This document shows positions 8,637 to 17,018 of a stretch of 64,000 bases of DNA, one piece after another. The DNA lies in NCBI GenBank assembly GCA_965202735.1, contig OZ241844.1, positions 558,001-622,000 of the forward strand. Direction: 5' to 3'. Source of the DNA: HK1 sp965202735 (GTDB taxonomy: Bacteria; Pseudomonadota; Gammaproteobacteria; HK1). The translations under genes were made by a program, and so were the position numbers. Each line of letters begins with the position of its first letter. The stretch's first letter is position 1. The notes under the pieces are model-generated. The model was not told the DNA's origin. It saw only the letters and a program-made list of their open reading frames with translations, and did no database searches.

Positions 8637-8941
8637 TGAGCGACGGCGGCATCAAAATGGGGATGACTCCCCCGCATCCCGGAACCTTCGTCCGGATCGA
8701 GGCCCTTGAGGAGCTGGGGTTGAGCGTTGCGGCGGCGGCGCGGATTCTCGGCGTGCGCCGCGCCACGCTGTCGGACCTGGTGAACGGCAACGCCGCGCTG
8801 TCGCCCGAGATGGCGATGCGGATCGAGAAGGCCTTCGGCCTCAGCATGGACCTGCTGCTGCGGATGCAGGCATGGTACGACGCCGTGCAGATGCGCGCGC
8901 GGGCCGACGAGATCGACGTGAGGCGGTATCAGCCGGCATGA
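8636..8941 (+). CDS. higA: HigA-family XRE antitoxin
   Basis: The 101-residue product has the HigA pattern MTPPHPGTFVRIEALEELGL, then SVAAAARILGVRRATLSDLV and NGNAALSPEMAMRIEKAFGL. This is a complete XRE helix-turn-helix, followed by a LLLRMQAWYDAVQMR helix. It binds HigB and represses the higBA promoter. Its ATG overlaps the higB stop by one base, giving translational coupling. Both genes look intact. Confidence 0.9.
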   Translation: MSDGGIKMGMTPPHPGTFVRIEALEELGLSVAAAARILGVRRATLSDLVNGNAALSPEMAMRIEKAFGLSMDLLLRMQAWYDAVQMRARADEIDVRRYQPA

Positions 8942-9429
8942 TCGGCGTGCCGCGACAGATTTTGTAATCCTTCGGTTGTCGGGTTAAGGGGTTAACGATC
9001 GATTGAGAGTGCGCTTCCAGTCTCGCCTGAAGTCATTTTGGCCGCCCTGCGCAAGCCTCTGGTAACACCGACCGCCAACAAGCCGTGCTCGGCGCCCGAC
9101 GAAGGTCCGACTGCCTGGGTGCGCCTCTGCCGGTCTCGAGCACACGCCGAGCGGTCTCGATGAGGTCACGCGGGATCAGGATGCCGGTCCCATTCCGACG
9201 CCATGATGTCGAGCCCATTCCGACTCCATGATCGGGTACGGGATCGGGAACTCCGCAACACTCTCGTCCCGCAACCTCTCTCCGAGGATTCGGCGAAGCT
9301 GCGAGGTCTCCTCGGAGCGCAACCGCTCCCGCTTTCCCTTGCAGATGGCCTTGACCTCCGCGAGCTCCCCATCGTTTTCGGCGAACCGGTCCTGTCGGGC
9401 TTGACCGGAATTCGGTCGAAAACGATACG
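8942..9429. other. 488-bp stretch between higA and the four-gene membrane operon
   Basis: Apart from the remnant listed at 9050-9218, I see no gene. It is the downstream end of the convergent minus-strand operon and may hold its terminator, but no hairpin with a T-run stands out. Confidence 0.4.
9050..9218 (-). pseudogene. remnant resembling a small HEPN-like helical protein
   Basis: The frame reads IPRDLIETARRVLETGRGAP then RQSDLRRA. This resembles the N-terminus of a common small bacterial family that continues RRAVSTAYYALFHALA (a HEPN-like helix, from memory). The similarity breaks right after DLRRA and the frame runs out, so this is at best a truncated copy. It is short and the assignment is uncertain. 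Confidence 0.35.
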
Positions 9430-10599
9430 TCACCGAAACCCCCTTCGGCCTGATATCGGCACGTTCACCGGCTCCTCGTGTCGATCCTCCCATGATGCTC
9501 CGCGTACCTGATATGTACCGAAGAGCTGTTCGAGCACCTCGTCATGCGCCTGCTTCCAGCGTTTCTTCGCTCCCGAATGCGTCTCGTCCCAGACGCGCAC
9601 ATAGAAGATGCACGAGTACGTCCTGATATCCGATGCCTTCCCCTGATCGTGCAGAGGCTGCATTGCGACGAGCACGTCTTCGTCGCTCAGGGGTTTCCCG
9701 TAAAGTTCATCGATTCTGTCGAGTGCGAGTTTCTCGTTCTCCTCGGCGTATGGTGTCCCACCGTCGTCCTCCGCGCTCCCCCTGGGGATCGCAAGCCTCT
9801 GCACCTCCATGTGATCATCGTGGATCGCGATATCGAACAGGTAGTAGGGTTTCTCGCGCCAATCGGCCTTCGTGATCGGATTCGTCTCTTCGACCCGCTG
9901 GTACCAGCAAGGAGGCGTCGGTCCCTTGCCGATGATCCGAATCCTTTCGCCGAGGGTGACGTTCTCGTCCTGAAGCGCGCTGTTGGCACTCCGGAGCTCG
10001 TCGTTCTCGATCGTCAGCGTCTCGATCTTGCGCTCGGCGTCTTCCAGGGTCTCCTCGCGCTCTGCAAGGGCGCGCATCGCCTCCCCATGCTTCCTGTCCG
10101 CTTCGGCGAGCTTCTCTTCGAGCCCTCTTTTCTCGCCCTCCAGAACTCGTACTCTTCTCTGGAGCGCCTCCTTCCTCTTTTCCAGCTCCTCGATCTGTCT
10201 CTTCAGCTTCTCAAGTTCCTCGATCTTGCGCTCGGCGTCTTCCAGGGTCTCCTCGCGCTCTGCAAGGGCGCGCATCGCCTCCCCATGCTTCCTGTCCGCT
10301 TCGGCGAGCTTCTCTTCGAGTCCCCTTTTCTCGCCCTCCAGAACTCGTACTCTTCTCTGGAGCGCCTCCTTCCTCTTTTCCAGCTCCTCGATTTCGCTGC
10401 GGAGCTGTTCCGGTAGCTTCAACTCTTCCTTGACCTTCTCTGGGGCGTACTTCGCCATGATCTCCTTCCACGGATCAAGCTTGTCGTTCCAGTAACGGTT
10501 CATGCCCATGAGGGCGAGCAGCATCAGAAACACGAGAAGGATGAATATCTCGGCGATCGTCAGCCCCAGGACCGTGCCTCGTCGGTATCCCTCCTCCAT
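9430..10599 (-). CDS. MotB/ZorB-like single-helix membrane protein with duplicated coiled coil
   Basis: 389 residues. Residues 8-32 (GTVLGLTIAEIFILLVFLML) form one hydrophobic helix with a buried acidic residue (Glu17), as MotB/ExbD/ZorB stators carry an Asp in theirs. Residues 70-221 are charged coiled coil built from a near-perfect 66-residue duplication (70-135, 136-191). Residues 226-389 are a separate domain starting PPCWYQ that I do not recognise. It is not an OmpA peptidoglycan-binding domain. ATG 10599 (MEEGYRRG) is preferred over the in-frame start at 10692, which would overlap the upstream gene's end with low-complexity sequence. It is last in a four-gene operon, 22 bp after the channel gene. 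By analogy it would be the stator partner of that channel; function unknown. Confidence 0.7.
   Translation of the reverse strand: MEEGYRRGTVLGLTIAEIFILLVFLMLLALMGMNRYWNDKLDPWKEIMAKYAPEKVKEELKLPEQLRSEIEELEKRKEALQRRVRVLEGEKRGLEEKLAEADRKHGEAMRALAEREETLEDAERKIEELEKLKRQIEELEKRKEALQRRVRVLEGEKRGLEEKLAEADRKHGEAMRALAEREETLEDAERKIETLTIENDELRSANSALQDENVTLGERIRIIGKGPTPPCWYQRVEETNPITKADWREKPYYLFDIAIHDDHMEVQRLAIPRGSAEDDGGTPYAEENEKLALDRIDELYGKPLSDEDVLVAMQPLHDQGKASDIRTYSCIFYVRVWDETHSGAKKRWKQAHDEVLEQLFGTYQVRGASWEDRHEEPVNVPISGRRGFR
10021..10392. repeat. 198-bp-period intragenic duplication
   Basis: A 174-bp block (10021-10194) recurs at 10219-10392 with almost no differences, inside the coiled-coil gene. The period of 198 bp (66 codons) keeps the frame. 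Near identity at DNA level means the duplication is recent or homogenised. Confidence 0.95.
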
Positions 10600-10621
10600 T
10601 TCCACGGATATGTCCCGTCCT

Positions 10622-12412
10622 CTACCGCCGGAAAACGCGCCCGATCCAGCTCCTGGCGCTCCCGCCTCGCTGCCCGGCCTCGTCGAACGCAATGATGGCC
10701 TGCTTCAGTACCTCGGAGAGCTTGAGCCCTTCATCCTGCATCGCGTTCCGTATGCCCTTCAGTCCCGTGTTGATCCGCCTGATTTCGCTTTCGGCGTCCT
10801 TCAGGCTCTCCCCATACCTGCCCGCCGTCGCGACGATATCCGCGATTTCCGCAATGGACCCCTTCAGGCTGCCATGGTCTTCCAGCTCTCGGTCCGCAGC
10901 TTCGGCGAGCGCCTCGAGCTTCTTGACGGTCAGGCCGAGCGCTTCCTCCTGCCGCTTGCTCGCGCCGACGACCCCTTCGAGCTGATCCGTCACCAGCTTC
11001 GCCTGAGTCTCGAGGTTCGAGAGCTCGCTGCTCGCGTTCGCGATCCCGGTCAAGCGCTCGATTGCCTCCCCGGCCTTGTGAAGTCCTTGAGGCAGGATGG
11101 CGAGCTCCCGTTCCGTGCGCCGGGCCTCCTCCCCCAGCCCCGCGAGCGCCTGATTGGCGCTCTCCATCTCCTTCAGGGCCCCATCCGCCCGGCGCTGGAC
11201 TTCCGTCCACTCGTTCGCCTGCCGTTCAAGGGTCTCGGTCATTTCATTCGCGAACCGTGTCCGGCTCTCCTGATAGGTCCTCTCCGCGTCGGTTGCCGCC
11301 GCCAGGGCGTTCAGCCCTTCCGTGGCCGCCTTCCCGCTCTCCGCGAGCGCGCGAGAGCTCTCCTTCGCCTGGACACCGATGGCGCCCAGGTTGTCGGCCG
11401 TCTCGCCGCTCCCGGCCCGGATCCGCTCGATGCTTTCGTCCAGGCTCTTGACGTGCGCTTCGAGGTGCTCCATTGCGCTGCGGATCTCCGCCTGCTGCGC
11501 TTCCATCCGCTGTCCTGTCTTCTCGGCGTTCTCGGCCACGCCCCTGTAGATCGCATCCAGGCCCTCAAGCCCGGCCTTTGCTTTCTCCGTCAGCCCGTCA
11601 TGGAACGCCTGCATCATCTCGTCCATGTGAGCGTGGGTCGTCCTTGCCTGCCGGATGGCCTGATCGGCGTACGACTTGAGCGCGTCGATGGACGCCTGGA
11701 GCTGCGCTTCCATCCGCTGCCTTGTTTTCTCGGCGTTCTCGGCCACACGCATGTAGATCGCATCAGTCGTTTCTGCCTGCTGGGTGGCCTGGCTGGCGTA
11801 CGACTTGAACGCGTTGGTGGACGCCTGGAGCTGCCTTCGCAGCTCGTAGGCATAACGCGCCAGATCGACGGTGACACCTTCGATCTCCACCGTCCCCTCA
11901 CGGGAATCGCGGGCCGAATGCGGGATCCGGATGACCGTCGCCCGCCCGTCCGTCGCACGGCGCTGGAGCGGTATGCGCATGACGATCCCGGCCATGGTCG
12001 TCAGCAAGGCGATCCCGAAGCTGCCGACCATCTCGTTGATGCGTTCCTCGAGGGTGCGTTCCCCGGGGGACCGCTCGCCTCCATCGAGGAGGGATAGATG
12101 ATTTCCATCAAGGAGGAACAGGCTCACCAATGCCGCGCAAAGCGATGTGAGGGTATACAGCAGCCCCAGGTAGTAGATCTCGTCCCCCAGCCGGGCATGC
12201 TCGTCTTCGGGGCGCTCCCGCCTTTGTCGAGCCAAATGGATCACCATGATGGCGACCCCGATCCCGGAGGCGACGAGCCCTCCGAGGATCGGCTGTTCTC
12301 TCGCGACCAGCTTTGTCGCGAGGATCACTGCGAATCCGAGCGCAAAGGCCCACTCGAACGCATGCTCCGATTTCGGAGCGCGCGTACCGTCCGTCACAGG
12401 GTCTGCTGCCAT
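10622..12412 (-). CDS. MotA/TolQ/ExbB (ZorA-like) proton-channel protein with long helical tail
   Basis: 596 residues. Four predicted membrane helices lie at about 20-37, 41-61, 79-101 and 128-147. The last (FGIALLTTMAGIVMR) matches the ExbB/MotA signature helix with its threonines. Residues 170-590 are almost entirely helical and charged, with internal repeats (AENAEKTRQRMEAQ and AENAEKTGQRMEAQ). This layout, a MotA-like channel plus a long cytoplasmic helical tail, is that of ZorA in Zorya defence systems. ATG 12412 (MAADPVTDG) overlaps the upstream gene by 19 bp and fits the operon; the longer frame to 12787 lies inside that gene. I infer an ion-driven motor or sensor complex with the next gene. 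Confidence 0.72.
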   Translation of the reverse strand: MAADPVTDGTRAPKSEHAFEWAFALGFAVILATKLVAREQPILGGLVASGIGVAIMVIHLARQRRERPEDEHARLGDEIYYLGLLYTLTSLCAALVSLFLLDGNHLSLLDGGERSPGERTLEERINEMVGSFGIALLTTMAGIVMRIPLQRRATDGRATVIRIPHSARDSREGTVEIEGVTVDLARYAYELRRQLQASTNAFKSYASQATQQAETTDAIYMRVAENAEKTRQRMEAQLQASIDALKSYADQAIRQARTTHAHMDEMMQAFHDGLTEKAKAGLEGLDAIYRGVAENAEKTGQRMEAQQAEIRSAMEHLEAHVKSLDESIERIRAGSGETADNLGAIGVQAKESSRALAESGKAATEGLNALAAATDAERTYQESRTRFANEMTETLERQANEWTEVQRRADGALKEMESANQALAGLGEEARRTERELAILPQGLHKAGEAIERLTGIANASSELSNLETQAKLVTDQLEGVVGASKRQEEALGLTVKKLEALAEAADRELEDHGSLKGSIAEIADIVATAGRYGESLKDAESEIRRINTGLKGIRNAMQDEGLKLSEVLKQAIIAFDEAGQRGGSARSWIGRVFRR

Positions 12413-13218
12413 GCCACCCGTCCCCCCATCGCCTCTACCCAGTCCGTCCACCAGTAGTAGTGCTTGGGTGTCTGGTACTTTGCGTACTTCCGCCGTTCGA
12501 GCCGAAACAGGCTCACCTCGACGCGGGCAAGGTCTGTCTTGAGCTCCGCCCCGATTGACTCGGGTGCCGGATAGGATCGGTAGTGCGACAGGCTCCCGGT
12601 GTGCTGCAACAGATCCGAGATGACGATCAGGTGCGCGGGCTTCGAGTCCTTCCCCACCCGGCGGCTGCTTGCGTGGCGGGGGACGATGACGGCGATGGTT
12701 TCGAGGATGGGCGATTGGGGTTGCGCCTCGCCTTCGGCGTCGGGGAACAGGCTCTCGATCGTCTTCACGAAGTGCTCCCAACGCCACTGGATGATCACCC
12801 CTCCCTCCGTGATCGCATCGAGCGCCTGTCGCTCATCGGGATTTCCGGGATTGCATATCTGAGCGATCGGCGCCTCGGGCGCGCCGGTGCTGTTCAACAG
12901 ATAGAATGTCACTCGTTCCCCTTTCCTGACCGTGAGCGGGCCGGGGTCTCCACACTCCGACAAACCCGTCATCTCGCACAGGATGCGCCGGAGCTCCGAC
13001 TTGTGCTTGTCGCTCAGTGGATCCGACGCATCGAGCAGCACCACGACCTCCCGGCCCGGCCCGCTCTCCTTCGGACACCCCTGCCCATCGAGACCTTCCT
13101 CCTGAACGCACCACAACACGCCCATCAGCGCGGCGACGACCAGGACCGTGCCGATGCCGAACACCATCGCCCGGCGCCGAGCCCTGGCCTTGCGCTCCTG
13201 GCGCGTCTCCCTGCTCAT
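12394..13218 (-). CDS. membrane-anchored von Willebrand factor A-like protein
   Basis: 274 residues. A basic N-terminus (RQERKARARRR) is followed by one membrane helix (about 17-37, MVFGIGTVLVVAALMGVLWC). The remainder starts REVVVLLDASDPLSDKH, which resembles a vWA metal-site strand (D63-x-S65), and later has LIVISDLLQHTGSLS, the usual second half of such a fold. The MIDAS is not canonical (DxSDPLS rather than DxSxS). With N-in topology the domain would be periplasmic. It overlaps its upstream neighbour by 4 bp and the channel gene by 19 bp, so the operon is tightly coupled. vWA domains are often recognition or assembly modules; the role here is unknown. Confidence 0.65.
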   Translation of the reverse strand: MSRETRQERKARARRRAMVFGIGTVLVVAALMGVLWCVQEEGLDGQGCPKESGPGREVVVLLDASDPLSDKHKSELRRILCEMTGLSECGDPGPLTVRKGERVTFYLLNSTGAPEAPIAQICNPGNPDERQALDAITEGGVIIQWRWEHFVKTIESLFPDAEGEAQPQSPILETIAVIVPRHASSRRVGKDSKPAHLIVISDLLQHTGSLSHYRSYPAPESIGAELKTDLARVEVSLFRLERRKYAKYQTPKHYYWWTDWVEAMGGRVAWQQTL

Positions 13219-14687
13219 TGCCGGAGCCTCGCGCGCGCGCTCTCTCCTTCCATCAAGTCCTCCAGTGTCGGGTATCCCGCCTGAGCTTTCCGGTACGCTT
13301 CGCGTACTGCATTCTCGGCTTCATGAAAGCCGTCCCAGTCGTCGTCGTAGTCGGACTTGGGGACCCCCTCCCATACCGGCGGCTCCAGCATGTCCTGGTC
13401 GATGGTGAACTGCTCGGCGAAAAACCCGGGGGAATCGGTGGTACGGACCTTCTCGTTCTCCGATCGATACGCCGCGAGGATGAAATCCAGGTTGTGCTGG
13501 TACTGACGAAGCTGCATGGTGAATTGTCGTACGATTCCTTCCGCCGTCTTCGTGATCAGTACGTGGTTCCCCTTCCTGTTCTCCACTTGTGCGCGCTCGT
13601 CCCGGATCCTCTCGATGTATGTGGTGTAGACGGCTTCGAGATCATTTCTCCGTCGCTCGATCTCCTGCCCGTACTCCTCGTTGTGCCCGGTCGCCGCCCG
13701 ATGCACCGCGCCGTACCCCGGGTAGACGTCATCGCGTTTCAGCCACTTCGATGCCGCGAAGACGCAGCATCCGGCGCCGATCGCCGCGAGCACCCACGAC
13801 TGCATGCCTTCCAGCGCCAGGGGACCATTCATAAATCTCTCGATGGTGTCGTCGGTGAGCAGATCTTCCAGGGAGCTCGCTCCCATCGTCGCCCTCTCCA
13901 CCACGGCGAGCATGCTGTCCCGGAAGTGTCCGACGAGCAGGTTCCAGGCAATCATTCCCGTGGCCCCGACCGCCACCAGCATCCAGCCGAGCAGCTTTCG
14001 CGACCATTCCACCGAGTTCGTCTGCCGCCATCCTTCGCCTGTCACCCATCCCAGAATGCCGGCGTTCACCACGCCGATCGCGAGCATGACGGCAAGTGCG
14101 CCCAGCAGCCCGTATTCGTGCACTCCCGAGAGCATCATGGCGTTGGCTACCGCCTCGATCGCGACGATGCCCACCAGCCACCAGTACCATGTGTCCCTCC
14201 CGTCGTACTCCGCTACCCGCTGAAGGTTCGCCTTCCTCCTGAACGCCGCCAATGCCTCCCATGCATCCCGGGCTTCGCGTTCCTTCTGCGTGAGGATGGT
14301 CCGATCCTCTTCGCCCTGGTCCTTCAGCTTGACGACACCCTCATCTCTCAGTCCTTCCACCTTGTGCCGGATCGGCGCCATCCCATCCTTCGTCTCGGCT
14401 TCCAGGGCGTACCGTTGCTGCACGAGATACCTGCTCACATCCGCATGGCACGCCTTGCCCCGCCTGTTCACCCAGTCCAGTATCTTCATGTACGTCTCGT
14501 TCGGCTGGCCGGCGTCGGAGCGCGGGAACTCCCGCCTTCCGTCCTCGCGCCCCGCCTCCCGGATCCCGTTCTCCCGAATCCACCGCTCGCAGTCGAGATC
14601 GACGTACTCCTGCTTCGCCCCATTCCAGCCGGGGACCGTCGTCCAGTCGTCCACGACCGGGCTCCTCACTCGGATCTTCACGCGCAT
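13215..14687 (-). CDS. four-helix membrane protein of unknown family, first gene of the operon
   Basis: 490 residues. A soluble N-terminal 165 residues (with NETYMKILDWVNRRGKACHA, possibly a small helical DNA/protein-binding fold) precede four membrane helices at about 167-186, 192-216, 231-252 and 297-316. A charged, mostly helical C-terminal 170 residues follow (IERRRNDLEAVYTTYIERI). I do not recognise the family. The start at 14687 is decided by a perfect AAGGAGG box; the frame extends to 14729 without similarity. The gene begins 107 bp after the stop of the flavoenzyme gene on the same strand, and its end overlaps the vWA-like gene by 4 bp. It belongs to the channel/stator cassette. Confidence 0.65.
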   Translation of the reverse strand: MRVKIRVRSPVVDDWTTVPGWNGAKQEYVDLDCERWIRENGIREAGREDGRREFPRSDAGQPNETYMKILDWVNRRGKACHADVSRYLVQQRYALEAETKDGMAPIRHKVEGLRDEGVVKLKDQGEEDRTILTQKEREARDAWEALAAFRRKANLQRVAEYDGRDTWYWWLVGIVAIEAVANAMMLSGVHEYGLLGALAVMLAIGVVNAGILGWVTGEGWRQTNSVEWSRKLLGWMLVAVGATGMIAWNLLVGHFRDSMLAVVERATMGASSLEDLLTDDTIERFMNGPLALEGMQSWVLAAIGAGCCVFAASKWLKRDDVYPGYGAVHRAATGHNEEYGQEIERRRNDLEAVYTTYIERIRDERAQVENRKGNHVLITKTAEGIVRQFTMQLRQYQHNLDFILAAYRSENEKVRTTDSPGFFAEQFTIDQDMLEPPVWEGVPKSDYDDDWDGFHEAENAVREAYRKAQAGYPTLEDLMEGESARARLRQ

Positions 14688-14794
14688 CGTCCTCCTTCGT
14701 GCGGCTTCAATCATGGCCGCCGTCGCCACGGGCTACGGCACGAAGCTCTGCGTCGATCCGTCCGGCGCTGGTTCGAAGGCGCCGGGGCCCGCGT

Positions 14795-16891
14795 TCAGGG
14801 CAGGGGAGCCAGCTCCGCGATCTCCCGCCTGAACGGCACCGCGTCACCGGTGTCCGCCGGGGCGTCGAGCTCCTCGGCGTAGCGGCGGCCCGCGTACACC
14901 GCGTGGGCGATGGTCGCCGGCGCGAGTGCGTCGCCGATGGCGGCCACCGACTCGATGCCCGCATCCGCCCAGTCGGCGGCGCGGGCTTCGAGGCCGCGCG
15001 CGAGGCGGTCCTCGGACGCTCGCGACGTGACCAGCACCACCGCGTCCGCCTCGACCTCCTCGGTGCGGCCGGTGAACACGCACGATGCCGTCACCCCGCC
15101 CTCCGCGACCGCGTCCAGGTTGGCGAAGGGGTGGACCTTCACCCCCTTGTCGAGCAGCCGGGCCTGGATGGCATGCTGCTCCATGGTGGCGCGGGTCCAG
15201 GTCGAGACCTCGCAGGCCGGGGTCAGGTAGTGCGTCTCGCAGCCCATGTCGGCCAGCACCTCCGCCATCAGGCCGCCCATGTAGCAGTGGTCGTCGTCCC
15301 AGACCACCACCCGCCGCCCGGCCGGCAGCGCGGCCCCGTCCATCAGGTCGTCGGGGGACAGCACGCGCGCGCCCTCCGCTATCGGCATGGGCCGCGTCCA
15401 GTGGTGCCCGACCCCGTCGCGCCGCCAGCGCGCCCCGGTGGCGACCACCACGCGCGGGAAGCCGAACTCCAGGACCGACGCCGCATCGAGCTCCGAGCCG
15501 AAGTAGACCCGCACGTTCGCGAGCTGGTGAAGCTGCTGCGCGCGGTGGTCCCGCACCCGGCCCCACGCGGAGAGCCCGGGGAGGCGGCTCTCCCGCGTCA
15601 CCCGTCCCCCGAGTCCGGCGCCCTTCTCCGCCAGCGTCACCTCGTAGCCGCGCTTGCCGAGCGCCTGCGCCGCCTCCAGCCCCGCCGGGCCGGCGCCCAC
15701 GACCAGGACGGGCTTGTCCGACGCCTTCGCGCGGATGCGCTCCGGGTGCCAGCCCTTGCGCCACTCCTCGCCCATGGTCGGGTTCTGGGTGCAGCGGATC
15801 GGCGACATGGTGAAGTCGCCGGAGACGCAGATGTTGCAGCCGATGCACTCGCGGATGTCCTCCGGCCGCCCCTCCTCGATCTTCTTCGGCAGGAACGGGT
15901 CGGCGATCGACGGGCGCGCGCAGCCGACGAGATCCATCAGGCCCTTCCTGATGACCGACGCCATGCGGTCGGGCGACGTGTATCGCCCGACCGCGACCAC
16001 CGGCTTCGTGGTCAGCTTCTTCACACCCCCGATGAACGACTCGTGCCCGCCCTCGGGCCCGAAGCGCGAGGTGACCGAGTCGTTCTCCCATCCCGCCAGC
16101 ACCAGATCCCACAGGTCCGGAAGCTCGGCGAGCAGTCCGATCGCGTCTTCCGCCTCGGACTTCTCGAGCCCGTCCGGCCCGAGCAGCTCGTCCATGGAGA
16201 TCCGGCACGGCACCGCGCAGGTGTCGCCCACCGCCTCGCGGGTGTCGATGAGGGTCTCCTTCAGGAGCCGGACGCGGTTCTCGAGCGAGCCGCCGTACTC
16301 GTCGGTGCGCTGGTTGTAGCGGCGCGAGAGGAAGTGGTGCAGGTACGTCAGGGCGTGCCCGGCGTAGACGTAGACGAGGTCGAATCCGGCCCGGCGGGCG
16401 CGCAGCGCGGCGGCCCGGTGCCAGCGCCGGAGGTCCCGGATGTCGCGCTTCGTCATCGCGCGCGCCTGCACCGGGTCGTAGCTGAACGTCATGACCGGCA
16501 GGGCCGACGGCCCCATCGGCACCTCGCGGCCGTAGAGGTTCGGGGCGTTCATGCCGTTGTAGGCGAGCTCGATGCCCGCGAGCGACCCGAACTCGTGGAT
16601 CCGGTCCGCCATCCGCGCCAGCATCGGGATGTCGCGGTCGTCCCACAGACGCAGCTCGATGAACGGGGTGATGTCCGAGGTGTGATGGAGCTCGACCTGC
16701 TCGGTGCACACCACCGCCCAGCCGCCTTCGGCCTTCACGCCGCGCATCCACGCCAGCGCGGTGGGGTCGCGGTAGCCCATGCCGTTGCAGTGGGGGACCT
16801 GGTAGAAGCGGTTCCTTGCGGTCACCGGGCCGATGGCGACCGGCTCGAACAGGATGTCGTAACGGGGATCACGTCGCGCGTGGTTGGGCAT
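14795..16891 (-). CDS. trimethylamine/dimethylamine dehydrogenase-family iron-sulfur flavoprotein
   Basis: 698 residues with the TMADH layout: an Old Yellow Enzyme barrel (RDPRYDILFEPVAIGPVTAR near the start, RRYNQRTDEYGGSLENRVRL), a [4Fe-4S] site C-x2-C-x2-C...C (CIGCNICVSGDFTMSPIRC), and a dinucleotide-binding half (VLVVGAGPAGLEAAQALGKR). TMADH oxidatively demethylates methylated amines and passes electrons to an ETF. In TMADH the segment after the barrel start reads NTEYCS, with Tyr60 of the substrate box. Here it is CTEQVE (Gln65), which is more like dimethylamine dehydrogenase. The substrate is therefore a secondary or other N-methyl amine by inference. ATG 16891 has a GGAGG-type site. 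No ETF genes are adjacent. Confidence 0.82.
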   Translation of the reverse strand: MPNHARRDPRYDILFEPVAIGPVTARNRFYQVPHCNGMGYRDPTALAWMRGVKAEGGWAVVCTEQVELHHTSDITPFIELRLWDDRDIPMLARMADRIHEFGSLAGIELAYNGMNAPNLYGREVPMGPSALPVMTFSYDPVQARAMTKRDIRDLRRWHRAAALRARRAGFDLVYVYAGHALTYLHHFLSRRYNQRTDEYGGSLENRVRLLKETLIDTREAVGDTCAVPCRISMDELLGPDGLEKSEAEDAIGLLAELPDLWDLVLAGWENDSVTSRFGPEGGHESFIGGVKKLTTKPVVAVGRYTSPDRMASVIRKGLMDLVGCARPSIADPFLPKKIEEGRPEDIRECIGCNICVSGDFTMSPIRCTQNPTMGEEWRKGWHPERIRAKASDKPVLVVGAGPAGLEAAQALGKRGYEVTLAEKGAGLGGRVTRESRLPGLSAWGRVRDHRAQQLHQLANVRVYFGSELDAASVLEFGFPRVVVATGARWRRDGVGHHWTRPMPIAEGARVLSPDDLMDGAALPAGRRVVVWDDDHCYMGGLMAEVLADMGCETHYLTPACEVSTWTRATMEQHAIQARLLDKGVKVHPFANLDAVAEGGVTASCVFTGRTEEVEADAVVLVTSRASEDRLARGLEARAADWADAGIESVAAIGDALAPATIAHAVYAGRRYAEELDAPADTGDAVPFRREIAELAPLP

Positions 16892-16923
16892 GTCCGGCCT
16901 CCGGCGGTCGTCGGGCCAAGAAC

Positions 16924-17010
16924 GGTGAGTGAAACAGGATTGCCAACTGCATCCGGAAGGGTGGCGTTCTTGCGCAATGGTGCGCTCGACACGTGGCAAG
17001 GGAATTCTCG
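16924..17010 (+). repeat. copy A of an ~85-bp dispersed repeat
   Basis: Shares a core such as TTCTTGCGCAATGGTGCGCT, then CGACACGTGGCAAG, with copies at 58598-58685 (same strand) and 62722-62806 (opposite strand). It sits between the vapC-type gene and the upstream end of the flavoenzyme gene. It contains a GCGCAAT/GCGC partial palindrome. Confidence 0.85.
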
Positions 17011-17018
17011 CCAGTGTC

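Noticed and set aside
9430..14687. Classical flagellar motA/motB or Tol-Pal genes
   Set aside because: No OmpA domain or flagellar/tol neighbours, and the channel tail is far too long for MotA or TolQ.
7405..14794. Second copy of the tRNA 3' end as attR
   Set aside because: I looked for the GGGTTCGAATCCC end downstream and did not find it in the window.
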